This document shows, piece by piece, positions 20,680 through 32,638 of a stretch of 64,000 nucleotides of DNA. The translations under genes and the position numbers were made by a program. Every line of letters starts with the position of its first letter. The first letter of the stretch is position 1. The stretch is from Rhynchosporium graminicola. Its lineage: Eukaryota > Ascomycota > Leotiomycetes > Helotiales > Ploettnerulaceae. Location of the stretch: positions 186,001 through 250,000 of the forward strand of contig FJUW01000037.1 of assembly GCA_900074885.1 (NCBI GenBank), in the 5' to 3' direction. The notes under the pieces were generated by a model. The model saw only the letters and a list, made by a program, of their open reading frames with translations, was not told the DNA's origin and did no database searches.

Positions 20680-21453
20680 TTACCCCCTTCTAAGATAAAA
20701 GCTCGCCCTCGAGCCTTTAAAGGTAAATAAAAAACAAAAGAAAAGATAATTAAATCAAGTCGAATTCCAAATAAAATCCAAGTAATTATTAATCTAAAGC
20801 GTAAGACGTAAATCACTCCTTCTTTATCAAAAGCTTATGAAATTCGGTCTGATACTACTCCGTTTCGAGTCCGGAAAGATAATAAGAAGCGAGTACTAAA
20901 ATTATCTCTTTAATAGAGGAGAAAGGCGTAATTTCCGAGAGATACTATAGTTCTAAGTAACCTCTTATAAGGCTAGAAGTAGAGCTCTAGACTAGCGCTT
21001 TATAAGCACGCGTAGTCGGGTATCAGTCTGAATTAACTTCTAGTCGGTCCTAAATAAAAGTACGCTATTAGCTAAAAGACAGGTTAATCCCTATATTAAG
21101 ATTATCGATACTTTCAGTTAGTTACGACTTACTAGAGGTTCGTAAATTATTAATTAAAGAGCGTTTAAGAGTAAGTTCTATTAGTAATTATAATACCGAG
21201 TTTATTAAAGGTCTAAGGTTTACCGAAGGTCTAGAGTTTATCGATTATGCCTAAGTACGTAAAAACTCGGTAAATATCTATTCGATACGACTAATACTAA
21301 TAGAAAGCTCCCGAGTAGTCGATTCTGTTTATAATTAATAGTTTTCAATCGATTAAAGTAATTCTATAGTAAGTACGGAATCGGAGGGGCTGCGAGGGTA
21401 TTCCGGTGAAGCCGTAGGAGCTGGCTGAGCCTTCTTAGGAGGTATTAGGTAAG

Positions 21454-21898
21454 TGTAACGGGGTTGAGGTTAAGCTCTCACCAACTACGCCATCTGGACC
21501 AAAAGATCACAATATACTGCGCAAGCAGTATACGCTTAACACCGTACATATACAATCGACTACCACGTGACCATTACAATATCTCCCCTCTTAGTAAGCT
21601 CGCCCTCGAGCGCCTTAGGCCGAAGAATTGCCGTGACTACGCCGACTGATATACTACGTTAAACCCCAAAGGGTTATGACGTAATGTACCGATACGAGAG
21701 ATCTCGAAGTCGTCACGTGGTAGTCGATTGTATATGTACGGTGTTAAGCGTATACTGCTTGCGCAGTATATTGTGATCTTTTGGTCCAGATAGCGTAGTT
21801 GGTAAGAGCTTAACCTCAACCCCGTTACAGAATATACTGCGCAAGCAGTATACGCTTAACACCGTACATATACAATCGACTACCACGTGACCATTACA
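21454..21898. mobile_element. Small rearranged LTR element D with 5-bp target duplication
   Basis: Flanked by GTAAG at 21449-21453 and 21899-21903. It consists of a 125-bp repeat (21454-21578, TGTAACGG to CCATTACA), a 127-130-bp middle with the hairpin GCTCGCCCTCGAGC at 21598-21611 beside a CTCCCCTC tract, an inverted repeat copy (about 21714-21829) and a third, partial direct copy (21831-21898). The 125-bp repeat has LTR-type ends and a perfect hairpin ATACTGC-TTGC-GCAGTAT. No protein is encoded; the two similar short frames here are the repeat read twice. Confidence 0.75.
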
Positions 21899-22590
21899 GT
21901 AAGCGAGGCTAAGCGAAAGTAATAGAATACTTGAAAGTTATAGAAGAAGCGAAAGTCGAAATCGAATTCTAAAGAAGCCGAAAGATTAAGGAGAGTTAGA
22001 TATCTTCGTTAAGTAGATATAGAAAGTATTAAATTAAAGGTTCTAATAAAGGGAGGTCGATTCTACTAAGGGGGATAAATTATACCGGGGTATAGGGATT
22101 ACGAGTCGAATTCTAATAATTTCCGCTAGGGTAATAAGCTACTTTATCTTAGTCTAAAAGTAAGGTTTTTCGCTATTAGAGCTACTTTCGGAAGGTTAAA
22201 GTCGGGTAAAGGGATAATAAATATTAGAGCTTATAGGGAAGTTTCTACTTAAAATTCGTCTGCTATTTTACTTTATACGCACGAAGAAACAAGTTTCGAA
22301 GTATCCGAGAGTAACTTCGTAATAATACTAGTACTTCTAAGGCTGAATTACGTTTAAATTCCTAGCTATCTGAGAGATCTCTAGAATCTTAGCTCTTTTA
22401 AAAACCTAACTATCGAATTCGTAATTAATAGTACTAACTATTTCCGTATAATTCCGAAAATCTAAGGTAAATAGAGATAACTTAGCGAAAAGCTCCCTAG
22501 TAGTCGTACGTACGAATCGAGTTTTCTAAGTAAGATATTATTTAATACTATCCCCGGCGGTCTTAATCTTTCTATTTAATATAATAATAT

Positions 22591-22858
22591 TATAATAATA
22601 TAAGACTTAAGGCGGTATATAAGTAAGAATAAATAAGTAGGGAGGCTAAGAGCGATCTTATATAGTCTAATACGAAGGAAATAAAAAGATAAGGAAGGAA
22701 GAAGAAGAGAGATAGAATATAAGGCACCTTATATATATATACTAGTACTAGTCCGATATTATACTAAGTCAGATACTAGTTCTACTGGGATACTTATGAA
22801 CTTAGGCCCTATTATCTATTCTTCTTCTTATATAATATTTAAGTAAGCTATTATTATA
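22591..22858 (-). repeat. LTR of family A (3' LTR of A0), 268 bp
   Basis: Same length and end structure as the other A LTRs. It carries the minus-strand TATATATAAGG promoter word. Confidence 0.9.
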
Positions 22859-22876
22859 TTACCCCCTCCCTAAGAA

Positions 22877-22894
22877 GAGCTTAACCCTAAGCTC
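22877..22894 (-). promoter_or_regulatory. Hairpin beside the polypurine tract, A0
   Basis: GAGCTTA-ACCC-TAAGCTC (shown on plus strand). The 7-bp stem is perfect. It lies just upstream, in element sense, of the G-rich primer tract at 22861-22870. Confidence 0.8.
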
Positions 22895-23387
22895 GGAAGG
22901 TTATAGTTTATACTAGAATTAGTCTTTATTATAACTATTTTCGTCGATATTCGCGTAATAAGCGCTAGTCGCTCTTTAGTAGTAGTAAATTCTTTATCAG
23001 GTTCTGACTAGTTATATCGCTATAATAGTACTATATTAGTCGTAGCTTCTAAATCGGGCGGTAAGCGGTATTTACTTTATCTATTTATAGTAAGAGTCGA
23101 GTTTAAGTAGGGCGTGAGGTATATAAAGGAAAAGGTTTATTAATATTAGAGCTTTTCCTTTTTAACTATAATAACTATTTTAACTTATAAGTTTATTCTC
23201 CTTAGATTATAATATAACTCCTAGAGTAAGTATTATTACTAACTATTATAGTAGTCTACTATAATCTTATATATTAATCGACCTAATTAACTCTTCTCTT
23301 AAATAAGTAAGTTTCTTATCTTAGTTTTAGGGATAGTCCTTAAGTATAATATAAGAGTTTCATAGATTTATAACGCTAACTCCTATA

Positions 23388-24358
23388 GTGCTTTTACTAG
23401 TTTCTGCTAGTACTCTTTCAGTAGCGTATCATATATATTACCTGCGGTATATTCGCGCTTTCCTTAAGATAAAATATAATAATACTCTTATTTTAGAACT
23501 CTTATACTTATTTAATAAGCTTAACTCTAAGCTTTATAAGTATTATTCGACGTTAAAAAGCAGTTATAAGCTTATAAGTTACTTAAACCTGAATATAAGT
23601 ATATATATTAATATATTATAATTACTTAATTATATTAATATAAAGTATACTATTTTATTCGAATTACTTCTTAATAGTAAAGCTAAGAACACGGAGCTAA
23701 ATCGGGGCGGTATTATAGCTACTTATAAGGCGATTAATTAGATCTATTATCTTACGAAATCTGCTACTACTATTACTATATTAGAGATTACTACTATATA
23801 ATTAATAGAGACTTAAGCTTTAAGGCGTTCTATAGAGAAAGTATTTAAGGAGTTAGAGTTTATTAAGGTAATAAGTTAAGATCTTAAATCCTTAGATACT
23901 ACTATAATACTAATATAATATAAGATCTAGATCTTTTAATAATAGATTCGGCGAAATCTAAGTTAATAGTATAAATAATATTAAAGTAGATAAAAAAGTT
24001 AAATAGTATTATATAGGAATTTATAAAGAAAGCTATATTTAAAGCTATAATATCTAATACTAAAAGAAAGAGGAATTTACTTTCTAGTTTAGAGATAGTA
24101 TTAGATCTAGATACTCCCGGATCTTATTTAAAGAAGAAACCTCATAAGATTAGCTATTATACTCGGTCTACTACTAGGGCTATATTAGTAGATTTAAGTA
24201 AAGAGTTAGATATAGTAATTCTAGTTCTAGATATTCTAGAATTACTAAGAGCTCTAGAGAACTTAGAAGAGAAAGCTAGTAAAGTAGAAATAATTAAAGA
24301 AGTAGAGTTTTAGATATAGTATTATTATAGAGTATAATTAGGGGATTATCCTTAGTAA
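23388..24358 (+). pseudogene. Antisense-strand gene of family A, copy in A0 (two exons)
   Basis: A RIP-damaged coding region on the strand opposite to gag-pol. Exon 1, counted from the GTG at 23388, is 480 nt. The intron-equivalent 23868-23923 is 56 nt (GTAATAAGT...TACTAAT). Exon 2 runs from 23924 to the stop cluster at 24353-24358. Amino-acid sequence is conserved with A1 and A4 (LILELLYLFNKLN in exon 1; VDLSKELD and ALENL in exon 2), with stops at sites where other copies keep CAG or CGG. A TATATAAAGG word at 23120-23129 lies about 270 bp upstream. The true start is uncertain. The product is basic (KRKRN) with a Leu-rich C-terminal half. Function unknown. Confidence 0.65.
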
Positions 24359-25133
24359 TAAATTCTAATACTAATAACTATAATAGCTTATTATCCTCTA
24401 AGTAACTATAGTTATCTATTCTATTTTCCTAGGCCTTAATCTACTAATCTAGTTTATACGAAAGTCTAGGTTTACTTAGGTTAGTAGTATAGAAATCTCT
24501 AAGCTTATACGAAGTACTTATTAAGTTAGAAGCGTTATACTAAGTTAAGTCCGAGTTATAGCTTAGCTAGCTAACTTAATACTTCAGATTACCTCTTAAG
24601 AGCTATATAATAAGTATATCTTATAACTTCTACTCTTCTTAAGTAGCGATAACCTCCGGGAGTAGATTTTATAACTCCTAGCTTAGTAATAAGTTATCCG
24701 AGTCCTTAAAGAGTAATTCGGAAGCGAATATATTATAAATAGAAGATCTTAAGAGTAAATCTAGCTTATAAGAGTATCTAATCTTAGCTAAAACTTAATA
24801 TAGTCTTACCTAGAGACTAGATAGCTTCTTACTTAGCTAATAATTCTTAAGGTTCTTTTTAAAGAGAAATACCTTATCTTTAATTTCCTAGTTAATACTA
24901 TACCGTTTCGAGTTAGTTATAACGCTTATCTTATATTAAGTAGCTAGTATATTAGCTTTTATAACCTCGATAGCAGATTTAGTACGTTTAGCTAAGGATT
25001 TAGTATTAGTATAATTAAGCTTCTCTTACGATATCAATCTAGTAAGTTACTTCTAGTCCTAGCTATTCTATAGTAATATACTATATTTAAGAGTATATAG
25101 CGCTATACTAATAGAATTATAAGGTAGGGTTAC

Positions 25134-25401
25134 TATAACGACACAAGACTCAAGGCGGTATACAAGCAAGAATAAACGAGTAGGGAGGCTAAGAGCGATC
25201 TTATATAATCTACTACAAAGGAAACAAAAAGATAAGGAAGGAAGAAGAAGAGAGATAGAGTATAAAGCACCTTATATATATATACCGGTACTAGTCCGAT
25301 ACTATACCGGGTCGGATACTAGTTCTGCTAGGATACCTATAAACTCGGGCCCTATTATCTATCCTTCTTCTTATATAATATTCAGGTAAGCTATCGTTAT
25401 A
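25134..25401 (-). repeat. 3' LTR of A1
   Basis: 268 bp, the least mutated A LTR at its U5 end (keeps CACAAGACTCAAGGCGG). Confidence 0.9.
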
Positions 25402-25419
25402 TTACCCTCCCCCTAAAAA

Positions 25420-25437
25420 GAGCTTAACCCTAAGCTC
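25420..25437 (-). promoter_or_regulatory. Hairpin beside the polypurine tract, A1
   Basis: The same 7-bp-stem hairpin as in A0 and A3. The adjacent C-run at 25405-25413 is the complement of the plus-strand primer tract. Confidence 0.8.
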
Positions 25438-25662
25438 GGAAGGTTATAGTTTATACTAGAATTAGTCTTTATTATAACTATTTTCATTAATATTCGCGTA
25501 ATAAGCACTAGCTATTCTTTAGTAGTAGTAAATTCTTTATTAAGTTCTGACTAGTTATATCGCTATAATAGTACTATATTAGTCGTAGCTTCTAAATCGG
25601 GCGGTAAGCAGTATTTACTTTATCTATTTATAGTAAGAGTCGAGTTTAAGTAGGGCGTAAGG

Positions 25663-25672
25663 TATATAAAGG
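25663..25672 (+). promoter_or_regulatory. TATA box candidate for the antisense gene of A1
   Basis: TATATAAAGG. Its core TATATAAAG is kept in A0 (23120), A3 and A4 (43232) at the same distance from the gene, although RIP has changed much of the surrounding sequence. Confidence 0.5.
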
Positions 25673-25931
25673 AAGGAGTTTATTAATATTAGAGCCTTTC
25701 CTTTTCAACCGCGATAACCACTTTAACTTATAAGTTTACTCTCCTTAGACTACGATACGGCTCTTATAGTAAGTATTATTACTAACTACTATAGCAGTCT
25801 GCTATAATCTTATATATTAATCGACTTAATTAACTCTTCTCTTAATATAAGTAAGTTTCTTATCTTAGTTTTAGGGATAGTCCTTAAGTGTAATACGGGG
25901 GTTTCACGGATCTATAACGCTAACTCCTATA

Positions 25932-26902
25932 GTACCTTTACTAGTTCCTACTAGTACTCTTTTAATAGCGTATTATATATATTACCTATAATATATTCGC
26001 ACTTTCCTTAAGATAAAGTATAATAATACTCTTATTTTAGAACTCTTATACTTGTTTAATAAGCTTAACTCTAAGCTTTATAAGTATTATTCAGCGTTAA
26101 AAAGCAGTTATAAGTATATAAATTACTTAAACCTAAACGCAGTTATATATACTAATATATTATAATTACTTAACTATATTAATATAAAGTATACTATTTT
26201 ATCCGGTTTACTTCCTAGCAGCGAAACTAAAGATATAGAGCTAAATCGGAGTAATATTATAGCTACTTATAAAGCTATTAATCAGATCTATTGTCTTGCG
26301 AAATCTACTACTCCTACTACTACGTTAGAGATTACTACTATATAATTAGCAGAGACTCAGGCTTTAAAGTATTCTATAAAGAAAGTATTTAAGGAGTTAG
26401 AGTTTATTAAGGTAATAAGTTACGATCTTAAACCCTTAGATACTAGTATAATACTAACGCGATATAAGATTTAGATCTTCTAATAATCGATTTAGCGAAA
26501 TCTAAGTTAATAGCTAAAATAATATTAAAGCAGATAAAAGAGTTAAATAGTATTATATAGGAATTTATAAAAAAGACTATATTTAAAGTTATAATATCTA
26601 ATACTAAGGGAAAGAGGAATTTACCTTCTAGTTCAGAGATAATATCAGATCTAGATACTCCTAGACCCTCTCTAAAAAAGAAAGCCCGTAAGATTAGCTA
26701 TTATATTTAGTCTACTACTAAAGCTATATTAGTAGATTTAAGTAAGGAGTTAGATATAATAATTCCGGTTCTAGATATTCCAGATTTACTAGAAGCTCTA
26801 GAGAACTTAAAGGAGAAAGCTAGTAAAGTAGAAATAATTAAAGAAGTAGAGTTTTAGATATAGTATTATTACGAAGCATAATCAGGGGATTATCCTTAGT
26901 AA
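25932..26902 (+). pseudogene. Antisense-strand gene of family A, copy in A1 (best-preserved Gln codons)
   Basis: Exon 1 runs to 26411. The intron is 26412-26467, 56 nt, with GTAATAAGT at its start and a perfect TACTAAC at 26452-26458; the last base of the acceptor is mutated to A. Exon 2 runs 26468-26902. Frame phase is 0 on both sides. This copy keeps CAG where A0, A3 or A4 have TAA/TAG: at INQIY, ETQAL and LKQIK. That shows directly that the stops arose by C-to-T. The encoded protein would be at least 300 residues, with basic KKKARK and a charged, Leu-rich C-terminal region. No known domain is recognised. It is tail-to-tail with pol. Confidence 0.7.
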
Positions 26903-26999
26903 TAAATTCTAATACTAGTAACTATAATAGCTTATTATCCTCTAAGTAACTATAGTTATCTATTCTGTCTTCCTAAGCCTTAATCTACTAATCTAGTTT

Positions 27000-29900
27000 A
27001 TATAAAGGTCTAAGTTTACTTAGGTTAGTAGTATAGAAGTCTCTAAGCTTATATAGAGTACTTATTAGGTCGGAAGCGTTATACTAAGTTAGATCCGAGT
27101 TATAGCCTAGCTAGCTAACTTAATACTTTAGATTACCTCTTAAGAGCTATATAGTAAGTATATCTTATAACTCCTACTCTTCTTAAGTAGTAATAACCTC
27201 CGAGAGTAAGTTTAGTAACTCTTAGCTTAGTAATAAGTCGTCCGGGTCCTTAAAGAGTAATTCGGGAGTAAATATATCGTATATAGAAGATCCCGGGAGT
27301 AAATCTAGCTTATAAGAGTATCCGATCTTAGCTAGGACCTAGTATAATCCTACCTAGAGACTAGATAGCTTCTTACTTAGCTAGTAATTCTTAAGGTTCC
27401 TTATAGAGAGAAATACCTTATCTTTAACTTCCTAGTTAATACCGCGCTATTTCAGGTTAGTTATAGCGCTTATCCTATATTAAGTAGCTAGTATATTAGC
27501 TTTTATAACCTCGATAGCGGATTTAGTATATTTAGCTAAGGATTTAGTATTAGTATAATTAAGCTTCTCTTATAGTATCGATCCGGTAAGTTACTTCTAG
27601 TCCTAGCTATTCTATAGTAGTATACTATATTTAAGGGTATATAACGCTATACTAATAGAGTCGTAAGGTAAGGTTACTTAAGCGTAGTCTATTATTAGTA
27701 GTAGTTCGCCCTAGTTACTCTAATAGTAATTAATAAAAAGTCTAAGGTATTAGTTAATATACTAATTTATAATCTCCGTTTATCTATTAGTTTACTAGTA
27801 GAAGGAGGTAAAGAGCTTAACCTTAACTCTAATTATATAGTAAAACTCTTACTAGAAGAATAAGATTAACTAAGCTCCTTAGTTAGATATAATTAACTTA
27901 GAGGTATATCTGAAATAATATATCTATTAGATAAATAATATCGCTATCCCGCAGGTATCGATATTATAATAGTATAGTATCGATACGGAGTCCTTCCTTA
28001 AGCGGTCGATAAATACTAATATCTTATTAAATCCTTAGTTATTAAGCGAGAAGTCCTTAAAATCTATAGCTAAGTATTATATAAGGTAGCTAAGTACTAG
28101 TAATAAGTATAGGAATCCTTACTATTTCGTTTGCTTCGGATGAGAGTACTAATAGAGGCGGTAATTATAAGTGTACTGTTTTATATCCGATACGAGTCCT
28201 TTCTAGTAGTAATAAGTAGAAATTATTTCAGTAGTCTTACGAGTATTTAGATAAGCGGAGGAAACTTAATTATAGACTTCGCTAATTAAATAAGTATATA
28301 GCGAGGTATAGTATTATACGTATAGACGACTATTATAAAGTAGTAAACTATTATTAATAGTATAGCTATCTCCTAATATATTCCGTTTATTAGAGAATAA
28401 TTCTCAGTTGAATTAGTATAGCTTCTCGATTAAATTAAAGGAATTATAAACGGGTTCTGGTAGCGTATTAATCCTTAGCGATATTAAGCATATATAACTA
28501 ATTTAATCGATATAATACTTAGCTAGTTCCGTATTAATCCTAAGGTCTAGGCAGTCTAAAGGTAATAAAACCCGAGATCTACTATCTTATTTCTATTATT
28601 CCTATATCCTTAGATCTTATTCCTTATAGCTAAAGATATTAGCTTTAGCGTTATCTTTACTAAGCGTATATATAATTTAAAAGTTAAATTCGGAAAGGAA
28701 TTCTATTTATCTAGCTTACTTACTAGTTAGGACTTTAGTAGTTATAAAGTAATCTAAGGATCGATAGTCCGTATATACGCCGGTATAGTATTATAGAGAT
28801 ATAAGTTCTAGTCTCTATTTCCGGAAAGACTTAATAATAGCGTATAGCTCCTTATTATAGATCTCCTAGTTTAGTTTATATCTATTAAGAATATAAGAGT
28901 AGAATCTAATTAGATACTACTAGTTATCTTTATATAATTAGGAAATAACTCTAGTTATTATATTATCAGAAGTATTAGTTTCTAGTTTAGTCTATAATTC
29001 AAGGTCGAAATAGTATAGTTTCTATACTAATAATAGCTATTAATATAAATCGTCGAAAGACTTCTTATAATCGTTAGTAAAATTCTATAGTACTATAAGC
29101 TAAGTAAGCACTAAGAGAGGTTTAGTAATAAGGCCGAAATTCCGAATAAATTAATAGTAGAACTTATAGAATCCTAGGAAAGATTTTATAGCTATTACTA
29201 TTTCGGAGTACTTCTAATCTACTAATAATACTACTTTCTTAAGATCTGGCTCGATTCCGTTAGTAATAATAATATATCTAAAGTATTTCGTCTGAGTAAT
29301 ATAGAATTCGCTTTTCTTAATATCTACTTAAAGTCCGATATCTATTAAGCGTTATAGTACTAATTTAATATATTCCTTATATTCTTAAAGCGTTTCTAAG
29401 TATATAAGGATATTATCTAAATAAGCTATATAGAATTTATCTAAGTAATCTAGTAATATATTATTTATATATCGCTAGTACGTACTAAGTCTATTATAGA
29501 GCCCGAAAAGTAATACTTTATATTTATAAGATCTGAAGTAAGTTCGGAAAGTAATATACTCCTCGGATTCGGAGTCTATATAGATATAGTTAAATACTAC
29601 TCGGATATCTAGTTTAGTAAAGATTACTACTTTAGATATACGAGTTAAGAGCTTATTAATCTTAAGTATTAAATATAAATCCTTTCGAGTAATCGTATTA
29701 AGTCTACGATAATTAATATAGAAACGTAATCCTCTATCGGCCTTTTTAATAAATAATATAAGTAATATAAAAGGACTTTAGCTAGATTCGATAAATCCCT
29801 TATCTAAGTTCTCTATAAGATACTCCTTAGTTACTTATAATTCGTCTATAGATTACTAATATCAGAGCGAATATATATTAAGTAATAGTTCTTCTAGAAT

Positions 29901-30900
29901 AATTTTATAATTATATAAGTAATATAGCTAAAGAATATTAGAATCCCGCTTAGAAAAAGCTTCCTTAAGAGTATAGTACTATTCTAGTAGCTTTTCGGCT
30001 ACGAGTTATTTAGTATTAGGATCCTTAGGAGAGTCGCTATTTAAATAGTCTTATAAGAGGTAGTCTATCTTATAAATACTAGTAAAGAATAATTTAGAAC
30101 TTTTACGTTTTATATTAAAATAAAAAGCTATAGTACTAATTTAGTAAATCGGAACCGGTTTCTAGATCCTTAGAGGTTAAGAGGAATACTTATAATAGAG
30201 TTTCGGCGCAAGTACCTTTCTCGATAAAGTTAGAGCAGAAAAGAGTTCGGATTTCTTAGCAATAAGTAGAAATAAGTTAAAAAGTAAGGATAATATATTA
30301 ATATACTATATTATTACTATTTAGTATAATCAGCGTTAGTCTAGCTAGTTTATAGCTAAGTCCCGCGCGTTAGTATCGATTTAGTAAGATCGATTAATAC
30401 TAAGTTTATAAAATAGTAAAGTTATAATTATCTCCTTATTATATAAGAAGGTAGCTAGATAGCGTTCCGACTATAGTAGCTTATAGTAGAGCGTATCTAG
30501 CTTAACTTAAAATCGTCGTATCTATTTAATACTAATAATTATATCTTATTATCCTAAATTAAGAAGAATAAAAGAGTAGTTATAAATACGCTTATTATTA
30601 ATAGAAAAGTATAAATATATAAAATAAGTAATATAGGTTCTAATAAACTATTAGAAACTACGTATTAAAATAGAATAAGGCAGTAGCTCGATTTTAATAC
30701 TAAGGGCCCCTAATAATCGTCTAGTAAGAGTACGATTAATAAACAGATAACTATTCGCTCTAGTATCGATTAGGCTATTTATAGAGACTCTTAGCCTATT
30801 TATACTAACTATAGTTAGGTATATAAATTGCTTACCTCTTATTAGGGAGTTAAAGTCTAGATTAAAGAGATTATACTTATATAGACCTAGGAAGGAGTTT
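27000..30900 (-). pseudogene. pol remnant of A1 (protease, RT, RNase H, integrase)
   Basis: Approximate limits. Around 29400-29480 the minus strand reads RYINNILLDYLDKFY followed by IAYLDNILIY, the gypsy RT palm block in which the second Asp of the YLDD catalytic pair has become Asn (GAT to AAT). The downstream integrase region is too mutated for me to place all catalytic residues. Confidence 0.75.
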
Positions 30901-31021
30901 TTACCTAAGCTTTATTATTTCCCTCTAGTATTAGTCCAGATTCGGAAGGTATATCTTCTACTACTTTCTTAGTTACTTAATCCTCTTTCGGAAATTTATT
31001 AATTAATTAAACTTTAAGCGA

Positions 31022-31071
31022 GTTAGGGTAATTTAGCTTAATATAATCGAGTTATTTATAACTATAATACC
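31022..31071 (-). pseudogene. gag nucleocapsid zinc-knuckle remnant of A1
   Basis: The spacing of a C-x2-C-x4-H-x4-C knuckle is visible, but all four positions read Tyr (TAT/TAC): YYSYK*LDYIKLNYPN. TGT/TGC and CAT/CAC each become TAT/TAC by a single RIP transition. The same block is found in the other A copies, for example near 50530. Confidence 0.7.
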
Positions 31072-32638
31072 TAGGGGGTTCTCCGGTTAAGGTAATAAGG
31101 CGTTTTAGCGCGGAGTACTAGACTATACCAGGGTAGAGGTATATATATATAGTACAGGAGTAGTTTATCAAGGAGCTAAGCTTAAGGACTAGTAAGAGGT
31201 AGAACTAGTAATAGTCGTAGTAGTAATAGTAAGCTTATAGTACTATACTTAAGTAGTAGCTTTCTTAGGATAAGTACGTTCTAAGTTATAGTAATACTTA
31301 GTATTAAAAGAAAGTAAAGATCTAACTATAGAAGTATAATCTTTATTCTACATTAGTTTAATAATAAGAGTTAAAGCGTATAAGGATAATATAATCTTAT
31401 CTTATATATAGAAGAACTACTCTTTCTTTTTAACTTTACTTTAGATAATAGCGCTTTAAAATCAACTATAAAACTCAGTGAAAGTCTCGCGTATATAACT
31501 AAGTTATTATATTTCTAAGTAGTAGAAAGCGTTATAGTAGTTATCTTCCTCTAAACTAGTAAGAAAGTTCTTCTCTAATAAGGAGATTATTTTATCGCTA
31601 GTTTTAAACTTATTAATAAGGTACTAAAGCGTAAGATACTCCTTAGCTAATCTAGTAACTAGCCTCTATACGAGAACGCACCGGGAGAAGTCCGTAAGGT
31701 AATAGTTAGTATTTATAGCTAGCTAGTCTCGTATCAATACTCTCTATTAGAAGAAAGTAAAGTCCGATCTATTATCTAGGGGTAAGATCTTCTTAGTAAG
31801 ATAAGACTTCCTAAGGCGTAACTCTACTAATTTAGCGCCGGGAGAAGGAGATAGTTTATTAAGAATAATATCCTCTCTCTTAGTACTATATATTAGAATA
31901 GAGTTTATTAGGTTATTAAACTCCGCTATACGTAGAGATTATAGTATTAGTTCTAATAGGAGAGTCGAAGATAAGCGAAAGACCCTTATAAGGAACTTAT
32001 CTTATATAGAGATCAGTTTATCTATAGTATCTTCTAGAGAGTTATTCTTTTCCTCTTAGTCTACTAATTATTATAAGAGGGAATAGATCAGGTTCGAGTC
32101 ACTTATAGTAATAAGAGTACTTAGCGATTATATTCCTAGTAAATTTCGCTTTTATTTTCCTTTTCCTCTTAGTTAGTACTTTCTTAATAAAGTATTAATA
32201 TTCTCTAGAGTAAGAGATATTTAAAGTAAGGAAAAGTATAATAGATTAGGTTCAGAGGTAAAGTAAGAGGGATCGCGTCGAGTTCCCCTAGAACTAGAGA
32301 AGTCTCTAGTTTATTAGTTAAGAGCTATAATAGTAGCTTAAAAAAAAGTATATTAGGGCTATTTCGGTAGCGATATATAGAAATTAAAGTTCCGAGGTAT
32401 TTATTATACTTTCTTTAAAATCTATTTATAATTCCTTTATATTAAGAGGGTTATTAAAGGAGTATTAATAAAGACCTCCTCTATTATACTATTTACGATA
32501 AGCTAAATTAAATCCTAATTTATAGTTATCCGAGAGATCTCTAGTATCTCAGCTATATACAAGTAGTTATCGAATAACTAACTTAGTAGTAAGATATTAT
32601 AGTAAGCTATCTCCGGCTATCTTAATCTTTTTATTTAA

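Larger units (their letters stand above)
20478..22590 (-). mobile_element. Non-autonomous LTR element B1 (chimeric 5' end)
   Basis: The 202-bp 3' LTR is 20478-20679. Next inward come a C-rich reversed polypurine tract and the hairpin GCTCGCCCTCGAGC (20701-20714). The internal region shows no gag, RT or integrase. The 5' side runs into an A-type LTR at 22591 instead of a B LTR. A and B share the last about 100 bp of the LTR, so recombination there is the simplest explanation. The small D element is inserted at 21454-21898. Confidence 0.75.

Noticed and set aside
21464..21819. Two very similar 60-codon ORFs in opposite orientation
   Set aside because: They are the 125-bp repeat of element D read from its two inverted copies; no protein evidence.
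21760..21829. Complete tRNA gene in element D
   Set aside because: Only the 5' half (acceptor strand, D-arm/box A) is tRNA-like; no anticodon arm or T-arm/box B follows.
23388..23621. Short intact ORF of 77 codons, also found at 43501-43734
   Set aside because: Not an independent gene: both are the first open part of exon 1 of the antisense gene of family A, ended by a RIP-type stop.
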